Shown piece after piece: positions 6,154-13,440 of a stretch of 15,361 nucleotides of DNA (position 1 is its first letter; each line of letters opens with the position of its first letter). The notes under the pieces are model-generated. The model was not told where the DNA came from. It searched no databases and worked only from the letters and a program-made list of their open reading frames with translations. This DNA is from Thiopontia sp964647745 (lineage in GTDB: Bacteria > Pseudomonadota > Gammaproteobacteria > GCF-002020875). The DNA is taken from assembly GCA_964647745.1 (NCBI GenBank), contig CAZYJG010000033.1, positions 1-15,361 of the forward strand, written 5' to 3'. Made by a program: the position numbers and the translations under genes.

Positions 6154-7893
6154 TTGGAATATATTTCTGCAGGACAGACCTCACTGGCCGGCATCAAGCC
6201 GGCCAATGATGACTCCTGCAACTATGCACTCCCGGAGAGCCCACAGCTCTTCAGCAAGGGTGCGGTTGCCGCCATTGCAGATGGGGTCAGCTCCAGTGCC
6301 GGGGCAGCTGATGCCAGCCACGCCTCTGTTCAGGGCTTTATCTCCGACTACTACAGCACACCGGACTCCTGGACCGTTTCCACCTCTGCCAGCAAGATCT
6401 TCTCCGCCCTCAACCACTGGCTTCTGGGACAGGGACAACAGCTCTTCTCCACCCAGGGAGAGATGGTCACAACGCTGTCAACGCTGGTGATCAAATCCTC
6501 AACGGCCTCCATCTTCCATGTCGGGGACAGTCGAGTCTACCACTGGCGAGAGGGAGTTCTGGAGCAGATCACACGTGACCACCGGGTCAGTGGGCGGGGA
6601 GAGAAGGAGTACCTGGGCCGCGCCATGGGGATCTCCACCCATATTGAGGTGGATGTACACCGAGTGCCGGCCCGTGCAGGGGATGCCTTCCTGCTCTGCA
6701 CAGATGGTGTTCATGAGTTTCTCTCTGACCAGGAGATGAACCAACTCATCCTGCAACAGCTGGAGAGCCCACAATCCATCACAGAGAAGATCTGTGACCG
6801 GGCACTGGCCAATGGGAGTAATGACAACCTGAGCTGCCAGTTCCTGCTCATTAATCAACTCCCAGAGCTGGATGACCGGGATCACTACCAGAGACTGCAG
6901 GCACTCCCCTTCCCGCCCGACCTCTCTCCCGGGATGGAGATGGATGGTTATCAGATTCTCAGGGAGCTCCACACAAGCCCGCGCACACAGGTCTACCTTG
7001 CACTGGACCTCAGGGCAGGGGAGGGTGACGCCTCCAAAAGGGAGGTTGTGATCAAGACACCCTCCGTCAACTTTGAGGATGATCCAACCTATCTGGAGAC
7101 CTTTCAGCACGAAGAGTGGGTCGGGCTACGGCTCCACTCCAACCATGTTCTCCATGTTCACGATATTCGTGATCGGCAGCGATTTCTCTACACGGTGACC
7201 GAACATATCAATGGGATCACCCTGCGTCAGTGGATAAGCGACAACCCTCACCCCTCACTGGTTGAGGTGCGTCAGATTGCTGAACAGATCATTCGGGGGG
7301 TACGGGCCTTCCACCGGATGGAGATGGTGCATCGCGACCTGAAGCCAGAAAATATCATGATTGACACCCATGGAACGGTCAAGATCATCGACTTTGGCTC
7401 TACCCGTATCTCGGGGGTTGAGGAGATCCGCTCCCCTGTCGACCATTCACGGATACACAGCACACGAAACTACTCGGCACCTGAAATCTTCCAGGGGAGT
7501 GCTGGCAGCCCCCTCTCGGACCAGTTCTCACTGGCAGCCATTCTCTACGAGATGTTCTGTGGAAAGCTGCCTTATGGGGATCTGGGTGACCACCCCTCCA
7601 TCAAGAAGTCGCTGCAGAAAATTCAGTCCCGCAACTTCACCGCCCCCCACCACTATCGTGACGATCTGCCCGACTGGGTCAGCAGCGCACTACAGAAAGC
7701 ACTCTCACCGTTGCCGGGTGATCGATATCCAGCCCTCACAGAGCTCTATCGAGACCTGACCCAGCCCAACCCAGCCTTTCGACAGGAGTCATTCCAGCCG
7801 CTGATTGAGCGTGATCCGCTGGCATTCTGGAGGGCACTCTCATTGATTCTGGTGCTCTCCAATATCGCACTGCTGATCCTGCTTGGCAGCTGA
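6154..7893 (+). CDS. Bifunctional PP2C-type phosphatase / Ser-Thr protein kinase with C-terminal membrane anchor
   Basis: The product is 579 residues. Residues 1 to about 235 form a PP2C domain: the N-terminal SAGQTSLAGIKPANDDS, D43 in IADGVS, HVGDSR (D125), CTDGVHEF (D184) and GSNDNLS (D224), which supply the metal ligands. A kinase domain spans about 260-540: Lys301 in VVIK, HRDLKPEN (catalytic D395), IDFG (metal-binding D413) and SAPE. The ATP loop (ELHTSPRTQVYLA) lacks the usual glycines. One helix at about 556-577 anchors the protein with both domains likely cytoplasmic. The start is a TTG immediately after the narK stop, with GAGGTG 7 nt upstream. A later ATG would cut into the PP2C domain. 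Equivalent genes sit between the nitrate transporter and nirB in Pseudomonas-type clusters. The substrate is unknown; control of nitrate uptake or reduction is inference from position. Confidence 0.93.
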   Translation: MEYISAGQTSLAGIKPANDDSCNYALPESPQLFSKGAVAAIADGVSSSAGAADASHASVQGFISDYYSTPDSWTVSTSASKIFSALNHWLLGQGQQLFSTQGEMVTTLSTLVIKSSTASIFHVGDSRVYHWREGVLEQITRDHRVSGRGEKEYLGRAMGISTHIEVDVHRVPARAGDAFLLCTDGVHEFLSDQEMNQLILQQLESPQSITEKICDRALANGSNDNLSCQFLLINQLPELDDRDHYQRLQALPFPPDLSPGMEMDGYQILRELHTSPRTQVYLALDLRAGEGDASKREVVIKTPSVNFEDDPTYLETFQHEEWVGLRLHSNHVLHVHDIRDRQRFLYTVTEHINGITLRQWISDNPHPSLVEVRQIAEQIIRGVRAFHRMEMVHRDLKPENIMIDTHGTVKIIDFGSTRISGVEEIRSPVDHSRIHSTRNYSAPEIFQGSAGSPLSDQFSLAAILYEMFCGKLPYGDLGDHPSIKKSLQKIQSRNFTAPHHYRDDLPDWVSSALQKALSPLPGDRYPALTELYRDLTQPNPAFRQESFQPLIERDPLAFWRALSLILVLSNIALLILLGS

Positions 7894-7915
7894 GAAGAGA
7901 CGAATCATCACAACA

Positions 7916-7948
7916 GGGAGCTCTTGAGCCAGAGAGGCGTCCCCTTTT
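7916..7948 (+). terminator. Possible weak intrinsic terminator after the kinase gene
   Basis: GGGA (7916-7919) can pair with TCCC (7940-7943), and CTCT (7921-7924) with AGAG (7931-7934). An asymmetric internal loop separates the stems, and a short T run follows at 7945-7948. It lies 22 bp after the kinase stop and before the nirB promoter elements, where a transcript end would make sense. The stem is imperfect and the T run short. Confidence 0.33.
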
Positions 7949-7962
7949 ATCGACTCAGCGGC

Positions 7963-7979
7963 TGATCCATTCTGGTGAA
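7963..7979. promoter_or_regulatory. NtrC-like dyad, nirB distal site
   Basis: TGATCCA-TTC-TGGTGAA matches 11 of 14 half-site positions of the NtrC consensus. Its centre at 7971 is about -142 from the predicted nirB start and 31 bp from the stronger dyad at 7994-8010. Confidence 0.55.
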
Positions 7980-7993
7980 ATTCCTGAAAATTG

Positions 7994-8010
7994 CGCACTA
8001 CTTCAGTGCA
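7994..8010. promoter_or_regulatory. NtrC-like dyad, nirB proximal site
   Basis: CGCACTA-CTT-CAGTGCA matches 12 of 14 half-site positions of TGCACYA-N3-TRGTGCA, the best match in the window. Its centre at 8002 is about -111 from the predicted nirB start, nearly the same position as the glnK proximal site relative to its own promoter. Confidence 0.72.
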
Positions 8011-8086
8011 ACCATCCCTCCAACAGCAGGGTCATGGTGGGAATAGTTTTATAGATAACAGCAGGTTATATTAGATTTTTGTTCTT

Positions 8087-8102
8087 TGGCACACTCATTG
8101 CT
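8087..8102 (+). promoter_or_regulatory. Sigma54 promoter of nirB
   Basis: TGGCAC-ACTCA-TTGCT is a full consensus match with correct spacing. The predicted start near 8113 leaves a 32-nt leader before the ATG at 8145. This also rules out any coding start upstream of about 8113. The reductase genes can therefore be transcribed separately from narK and the kinase. Confidence 0.92.
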
Positions 8103-8144
8103 CATATGGTTGGTACATATTTGAGCAACCAGGGACTGAACGTA

Positions 8145-10670
8145 ATGAGCAGATCATCAACTCCTATTTTCAAGAGACGCCTCGTCGTCATCGGCAATGG
8201 AATGGCCGGGGTGAGAACGGTCGAAGAGCTACTGAAGATCTCTCCGGATCAATACCGGATCACCGTCATTGGGGAGGAGCCCCACCCCAACTACAACCGC
8301 ATCATGCTCTCCCCTCTGCTGGCAGGGGAGAAGTCCTTTGATGAGATTGTGATCAACACCCCGGAGTGGTACCAGAAAAATGGGATTGAGCTGATTACCG
8401 GGACTGCCGCCACAGCCATCCATCGAGCCCGACGCAGGGTCGAGCTGGCTGATGGGAGCGAGATTCCATACGATCGTCTGCTGCTGGCAACCGGCTCCAG
8501 GCCGTTTATTCTCCCAATCCCCGGCAATGATCTGGATGGGGTGATCGGGTTCCGCACTGTTGAGGATGTGGAGTCGATGGTTGATGCATCAAGCCGGTAT
8601 CGACATGCGGTTGTCATTGGTGGTGGCCTGCTGGGACTGGAGGCGGCCAGCGGCCTGCAGAAGCGGGGAATGAAGGTAACCATCGTCCACCGCTCTGATG
8701 TGGTGATGGACAACCAGCTGGATCGCAACGCCTCGGATCTGCTCAAGAAGAAGCTGGAGGAGGATGGCCTCACCTTCCTGCTCAATGCAGAGACAGAGGC
8801 TATTCTGGGTCACCCCATTTCAGATCACTCCGAGAATGGTGATGCCATCCCCAATGGACGGGTACGTGCCGTTCGTTTCAGGAATGGGCTAGAGATCCCA
8901 GCCGATCTGGTGGTGATGGCGGTGGGAATTCGTCCATCCATCAAGCTGGCAGAGGATTCTGGCATCCACTGCAACCGCGGGATTGTGGTCAGTGACACCA
9001 TGCAGAGCTATGACCCGAAGATCTATGCGGTCGGAGAGTGCGTCGAGCACCGCAGTACCACCTATGGATTGGTCGCACCCCTTTTCGAACAGGCCAAGGT
9101 GGTGGCCAACCATCTGGCAGATTATGGAATTGGCATCTATGGCGGCTCCGTCACCTCAACCAAGCTCAAGGTGACCGGTGTCGACCTCTTCTCTGCCGGC
9201 TCATTTCGGGAGCAGGAGAACGATGATGTGTTGCTGTTTCAGGATCCGGGGCGCGGGATCTACAAGAAGCTGGTGCTCTCCAACAACCGGATCAAGGGTG
9301 CCGTGCTCTATGGAGACACGATCGATGGCGCCAAGTACTTCCAGATGATGCGGGATGCGACCGATATCACAGAGATACGGGATACCCTGCTCTTTGGGCA
9401 GGCCAATCTGGGCAACTCCGGCCATGGCGGCCAGCAGATCATGGATCTGCCAGACAGTGCCGAGGTGTGCGGCTGCAACGGCGTCTGCAAGGGGGATGTG
9501 ATCCAGGCCATCGATGCAAATAACCTCTTCACCCTGGATGAGGTCCGCAGCCACACCAAGGCCTCGGCCTCCTGCGGATCCTGTACCGCACTTGTGGAGC
9601 AGATTCTCGCCTCAACCGTTGGTGAGGGTTATGAGGAGACCCCGGCCAAGAAACCGCTCTGTGGCTGCACCAGCCACTCCCATGATGAGGTTCGCAAGGC
9701 GATCCGGGATTACCGACTGAAGAGCCACCAGGAGCTCTATCAATTCCTGGAGTGGGAGAACCGGGATGGGTGTCACACCTGCCGCCCCGCCATCAACTAC
9801 TACCTGCTGGCCCAGTGGCCGGGAGAGTATGACGATCCACAGTCTCGCTTTATCAATGAGCGGGCCCATGGAAATATCCAGAAAGATGGGAGCTACTCCG
9901 TGGTGCCACGGATGTGGGGTGGATTGACCACACCGGATGAGCTCCGTGCAATCGCCGATGTTGCAGACAAGTTCAAGGTGCCCGAGGTCAAGGTGACCGG
10001 AGGGCAGCGCATTGATCTGTTCGGGGTACAGAAAGAGGATCTCCCCCTGATCTGGGAGGATCTCAACCAGGCCGGATTTGTCTCCGGGCACGCCTATGGC
10101 AAGGCGATGCGCACCGTGAAGACCTGCGTTGGCAGCAACTGGTGTCGATTTGGTACCCAGGACTCAACCGGTCTCGGTGTGAAGCTGGAACAGCTGACCT
10201 GGGGCTCCTGGATGCCCCATAAGTTCAAACTGGCGGTCTCTGCCTGTCCCCGAAACTGTGCCGAGGCAACCATCAAGGATTTCGGGGTGGTCTGTGTCGA
10301 CTCCGGCTATGAGCTCCATATTGGTGGCAACGGCGGGATCAAGGTACGCGTCACTGATCTACTCACCAGAGTAGAGACAGAGGATGAAGTACTGGAGCAG
10401 TGCGCAGCCTTCTGCCAGTTCTACCGGGAGGATGCACACTATCTGGAGCGGACCGCCCCCTGGGTGGAGCGGATCGGGCTGCAGGCCATCAAGGAGAGGA
10501 TCGTCGAGGACCCGGAGCAGCGGGCAGCCTATGCAGAGCGTTTTCGGATCTCTCAGCAGAGTGCACAAGTAGACCCATGGAGACACCATGCCGAGGACCG
10601 GATCGCCAGGCGTGAGTTCCAGCCGCTGAGCCATATTGGGCAGCCACTCTCACTGAAACAGGCCTCTTGA
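8145..10670 (+). CDS. nirB: Assimilatory NADH-dependent nitrite reductase, large subunit
   Basis: The protein is 841 residues from the ATG at 8145, close to E. coli NirB (847). It reduces nitrite to ammonium by six electrons from NADH in the cytoplasm. In order: an FAD/NAD(P)H domain with LVVIGNGMAGVRT near residue 12 and AVVIGGGLLGLEAA near 155; a first BFD-type [2Fe-2S] motif (C442, C444, C477, C480); a second BFD-like motif (C506, C508, C543, C546); then the sulfite/nitrite reductase domain with C661 and C667 (TCVGSNWC) and C701 and C705 (ACPRNC) for the [4Fe-4S]-sirohaem centre. AGGGA lies 9 nt before the ATG. The frame opens further upstream to a TTG at 8079, but the sigma54 promoter lies inside that extension. 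nirD follows 29 bp after the stop. No sirohaem synthase gene is seen in the window. Confidence 0.97.
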   Translation: MSRSSTPIFKRRLVVIGNGMAGVRTVEELLKISPDQYRITVIGEEPHPNYNRIMLSPLLAGEKSFDEIVINTPEWYQKNGIELITGTAATAIHRARRRVELADGSEIPYDRLLLATGSRPFILPIPGNDLDGVIGFRTVEDVESMVDASSRYRHAVVIGGGLLGLEAASGLQKRGMKVTIVHRSDVVMDNQLDRNASDLLKKKLEEDGLTFLLNAETEAILGHPISDHSENGDAIPNGRVRAVRFRNGLEIPADLVVMAVGIRPSIKLAEDSGIHCNRGIVVSDTMQSYDPKIYAVGECVEHRSTTYGLVAPLFEQAKVVANHLADYGIGIYGGSVTSTKLKVTGVDLFSAGSFREQENDDVLLFQDPGRGIYKKLVLSNNRIKGAVLYGDTIDGAKYFQMMRDATDITEIRDTLLFGQANLGNSGHGGQQIMDLPDSAEVCGCNGVCKGDVIQAIDANNLFTLDEVRSHTKASASCGSCTALVEQILASTVGEGYEETPAKKPLCGCTSHSHDEVRKAIRDYRLKSHQELYQFLEWENRDGCHTCRPAINYYLLAQWPGEYDDPQSRFINERAHGNIQKDGSYSVVPRMWGGLTTPDELRAIADVADKFKVPEVKVTGGQRIDLFGVQKEDLPLIWEDLNQAGFVSGHAYGKAMRTVKTCVGSNWCRFGTQDSTGLGVKLEQLTWGSWMPHKFKLAVSACPRNCAEATIKDFGVVCVDSGYELHIGGNGGIKVRVTDLLTRVETEDEVLEQCAAFCQFYREDAHYLERTAPWVERIGLQAIKERIVEDPEQRAAYAERFRISQQSAQVDPWRHHAEDRIARREFQPLSHIGQPLSLKQAS

Positions 10671-10699
10671 TCACACAACCTCTGAAATAACGGATTTTG

Positions 10700-11026
10700 A
10701 TGATGGAAATGACAATGGAAAAAATCGAGGTGGGACTTCAATCGGAGATCCCGCCACTCGGATCAAGGGTTGTGAAGAGCAGCGAGGGGGATATAGCAAT
10801 CTTCCGTAGCTCCGATGACCGCTTCTTTGCGGTCAGTGACCGCTGCCCCCACCGCAATGGGCCGCTGTCACAGGGCATTGTCCATGGAAATCGTGTGACC
10901 TGCCCCCTCCACAACTGGGTCATCGACCTGGAGAGCGGCGAGGCGACCGGACCCGATGAGGGCTGCACGCCAACCTATGAGGTGGCACTGGAAGATGAAA
11001 AGATCTATCTGATCCGCTCAATGTAG
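10700..11026 (+). CDS. nirD: Nitrite reductase small subunit, Rieske-type
   Basis: The protein is about 108 residues with a Rieske-like fold: CPHRNGPLSQG and CPLHNWV supply the two Cys-X-His [2Fe-2S] motifs, followed by a C-terminal EGCTPTYEVALEDEKIYL strand pair. E. coli NirD has lost the Rieske cysteines, but here all four ligands are present, so the protein may carry a cluster. It pairs with NirB and is probably co-transcribed with it. The start is ambiguous: ATGs at 10700, 10703, 10709 and 10715 are all in frame. 10700 is chosen because GGA lies 5 nt upstream, while family similarity begins around the ATG at 10715. Confidence 0.93.
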   Translation: MMEMTMEKIEVGLQSEIPPLGSRVVKSSEGDIAIFRSSDDRFFAVSDRCPHRNGPLSQGIVHGNRVTCPLHNWVIDLESGEATGPDEGCTPTYEVALEDEKIYLIRSM

Positions 11027-11046
11027 AAGCCCATCTCTATGATCTC

Positions 11047-11156
11047 AAATGGGTTGGTAGTCCTGATCTGTGGCCGTCTGTGGGCAAGGACGCCCACAGC
11101 CGAGCAATACATGGATGTACTTGCGCGTGCCACAGATCAGGACTACCAACCCATTT
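11047..11156. repeat. 110-bp element with perfect 28-bp inverted arms and two internal hairpins
   Basis: The arm at 11047-11074 (beginning AAATGGGTTGGTAG) is the exact reverse complement of 11129-11156. Within the 54-bp spacer are two further stems. One is CTGTGGGC (11078-11085) with GCCCACAG (11092-11099), extended by CG/CG at 11075-11076 and 11101-11102 after a mismatch. The other is GCAATACAT (11104-11112) with ATGTA-C-TTGC (11115-11124). The whole could fold, as RNA or extruded DNA, into a long stem topped by two hairpins. It lies between nirD and nasA, 20 bp after the nirD stop and 24 bp before the nasA ATG. No T run follows, so it is not a simple terminator. A small non-autonomous (MITE-like) insertion or an intercistronic mRNA-processing element are the best guesses. 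No clear target-site duplication is visible. Confidence 0.9.
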
Positions 11157-11180
11157 AAAGCGCATAAAACAGGATTCGTC

Positions 11181-13430
11181 ATGCTGTTTGGAAGAAACAA
11201 AAAGAACCCGATCAAGATTGCCGACAAGCAGGTGGTCGAGTGGAAGTATGCAACCTGTGGCTACTGCTCCACCGGATGCTCGATTGAGGTCGGACTGAAC
11301 CGGGAGGGAAAGGCGGTCAGCTCGCGCGGGGTTGCCGATGCCGATGTCAACCGGGGAAAGCTCTGCCTGAAGGGGATCTTTGAGCATGAACTGTTTGAGT
11401 CGAGTGGACGGGGTACGGTACCGCTGATCCGTGACCAGTGGCACCAGAGCTGGAACGAGACCAGCTGGGACCCTGCACTGGACAAACTGCACAGTGAGAT
11501 CACACGAATTCAACAGCAGTATGGGCGTGACAGTTTTGCTGTAATCTCTACCGGTCAGATGTTGACCGAGGAGTTCTACACCCTTGGCAAGCTGACCCGG
11601 GGGCTGATAGGGACCAACAACTATGATGGCAATACCACCCTCTGCATGGCCTCTGCGGTCTCTGGCTACAAACGCTCGTTTGGCTCTGATGGTCCACCCG
11701 GATGCTATGAGGATTTTGAGCATACCGACTGTCTGATCGCCTGGGGCTCCAACCTGCCGGAGCAGCACCCTATTATCTACTGGCGGATGAAGGAGGCACA
11801 GGAGAGGCGCGGCTTCCCACTGATTGTGGTCGATCCGCGGGTCACCATGCTGGCGCAGAATGCCCATATCCATCTACCAATCACCCCAGGCACCGATGTC
11901 GTGCTGCAGAATGCACTGATGCATGTCATTCTGGATGAGGGGCTGGAGGATCGCAGCTATATCGAGGAGAACACCAATGGCTTCGAGGCGCTGCAGCAGG
12001 AGGTGGCCCACTATGACCCGACCACAGCAGCACGCATCTGCGGCATCGATGAAGATACAATTCGACAGGTGGCACGCCTCTTCGCCAAGGCACCGGCAGC
12101 CATGCAGATCTGGACCATGGGGATCAACCAGTCCACCCATGGCTCAGACGGGGTGGTCGGAATCAACAATCTGGCGCTGATCACCGGCAATATCGGCAAG
12201 CCGGGTGGGACCAGCCTCTCCATTACCGGTCAGTGCAATGCGATGGGAACCCGGGAGTGGTCCTCCTGCTCCGGCCTCCCCAACTACCGCTATCTGGAGA
12301 ACCCGGAGGATCGTGAGGAGATCGGGCGGTTCTGGAATGTCGATCCGGAGTTCTTTCCCAAGAAGCGGGGAATGTTCCAGACCGATATCTACCATGCGAT
12401 TGAGAGCGGCGAGATCAAGGGGCTCTGGCTGATCGCCACCAACCCCCTCACCTCACTGCCCAACAGTGCCCGGGTTCGCAAGGCGATGGAGAAGCTGGAG
12501 TTCTGTGCAGTTCAGGACTGCTACCAGGATAGTGAGAGCGCCCAATATGCCCACCTCTACCTGCCCGCCGGCACCTGGGCCGAAAAGGATGGGGTGATGA
12601 CCAATACCGAACGTCGCATCAACCGGGTGACTCCGATCATGGACCCCCCCGGAGAGGCCAAACCGGATCTCTGGATCTTCAACCGGATGGCAGAGCGTTT
12701 TAACAAGGTGAATTGCCGCACAGTGGCAAGAGAGGGTGCCCTGGGGTACAAAAAAGGGAATGTCCACTTTCCGGAGAGTGCTGGCGAGATCTTTCTGGAG
12801 ATGGGCAGGCTCTCCAGGGGACGGTTGGCCGATATCTCCGGCATGGATCACACACTGCTGGAGCAGAAGCGTGGGGTCCAGTGGCCCTATACCGATCAGC
12901 AAAGGGAGTCCGGCGAGCCCCCTCCCCGTGGTGGCAGACGGCTCTATACCGAGTCCAGAACCTTTCGTTATGGGGATGGCCGTGCCAGGCTGATCCCCCT
13001 CCCCTTCATTGACAACAATGAGGTGCCGGATGAGCAATTCCCGATCTGGCTCAACACCGGCCGGCTGGTCGAGCACTGGCATGGGCGCACCAAGACCGGG
13101 AAGATCGGTAACAACAACAAGTTCAGCCCGATCCCCTTTATTGAGATCAACCCCGATCTCTGCGGGTCAATGGGGATTGAGCAAGGTGAGTACCTGCGAC
13201 TGATCTCACGCCGCTCCGATGCGGTGGTGATGGCCCAGCCTACCCAGCGGGTCCCCAGGAATATGGTCTTTCTCCCCTTCCACTTTCATGACTGTGCCAA
13301 CCGACTGACACTGGGTCTTCTCGACCCCCACTCACGACAGCCGGCCTACAAGCAGTCTGCAATCCGGATTGAGAAGATCGATGACCAGCAGGCTGCCGCC
13401 CGGATCAGCATGGAGATGAGAAACTTTTAG
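11181..13430 (+). CDS. nasA: Assimilatory nitrate reductase catalytic subunit (molybdopterin oxidoreductase)
   Basis: The protein is 749 residues from the ATG at 11181. It reduces nitrate to nitrite at a Mo-bis-MGD centre. The N-terminal [4Fe-4S] motif is C26-x2-C29-x3-C33 with C62 (GKLCLKG). C155 in NTTLCMASAVSGYKRSFG is the expected Mo ligand, and GPPGCYEDFEHTDC, WGSNLPEQHPI and VVDPRVT follow as in NasA/NarB proteins. The C-terminal cofactor-binding domain ends in AYKQSAIRIEKI. There is no twin-arginine signal, so it is cytoplasmic. It also lacks the C-terminal BFD-type [2Fe-2S] extension of Klebsiella-type NasA, and no NADH- or ferredoxin-reductase subunit is nearby. Instead the next gene is a DmsB-DmsC fusion. 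AGGA lies 6 nt upstream of this ATG. The frame extends to 11070, but only through the inverted-repeat element. Confidence 0.93.
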   Translation: MLFGRNKKNPIKIADKQVVEWKYATCGYCSTGCSIEVGLNREGKAVSSRGVADADVNRGKLCLKGIFEHELFESSGRGTVPLIRDQWHQSWNETSWDPALDKLHSEITRIQQQYGRDSFAVISTGQMLTEEFYTLGKLTRGLIGTNNYDGNTTLCMASAVSGYKRSFGSDGPPGCYEDFEHTDCLIAWGSNLPEQHPIIYWRMKEAQERRGFPLIVVDPRVTMLAQNAHIHLPITPGTDVVLQNALMHVILDEGLEDRSYIEENTNGFEALQQEVAHYDPTTAARICGIDEDTIRQVARLFAKAPAAMQIWTMGINQSTHGSDGVVGINNLALITGNIGKPGGTSLSITGQCNAMGTREWSSCSGLPNYRYLENPEDREEIGRFWNVDPEFFPKKRGMFQTDIYHAIESGEIKGLWLIATNPLTSLPNSARVRKAMEKLEFCAVQDCYQDSESAQYAHLYLPAGTWAEKDGVMTNTERRINRVTPIMDPPGEAKPDLWIFNRMAERFNKVNCRTVAREGALGYKKGNVHFPESAGEIFLEMGRLSRGRLADISGMDHTLLEQKRGVQWPYTDQQRESGEPPPRGGRRLYTESRTFRYGDGRARLIPLPFIDNNEVPDEQFPIWLNTGRLVEHWHGRTKTGKIGNNNKFSPIPFIEINPDLCGSMGIEQGEYLRLISRRSDAVVMAQPTQRVPRNMVFLPFHFHDCANRLTLGLLDPHSRQPAYKQSAIRIEKIDDQQAAARISMEMRNF

Positions 13431-13440
13431 GAGTAACCCG

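Noticed and set aside
6499..7110. 203-codon minus-strand frame opposite the phosphatase-kinase gene
   Set aside because: It is antisense to intact PP2C motifs, and its composition is typical of a reversed GC-rich coding frame.
11047..11156. Inverted-repeat element as an intrinsic terminator or tRNA-like gene
   Set aside because: No T run follows either arm, the operon continues directly downstream with no promoter seen for nasA, and no tRNA arms or TPsiC-loop pattern are present.
11070..11180. N-terminal extension of NasA from an ATG at 11070
   Set aside because: The extra 37 residues are encoded almost entirely by the inverted-repeat element and resemble no NasA N-terminus. The ATG at 11181 has a spaced AGGA and starts close to the conserved iron-sulfur motif.
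11037..11873. 278-codon minus-strand frame opposite the start of nasA
   Set aside because: It runs antisense across the repeat and the conserved NasA iron-sulfur and Mo-ligand region, and no family similarity was recognised.
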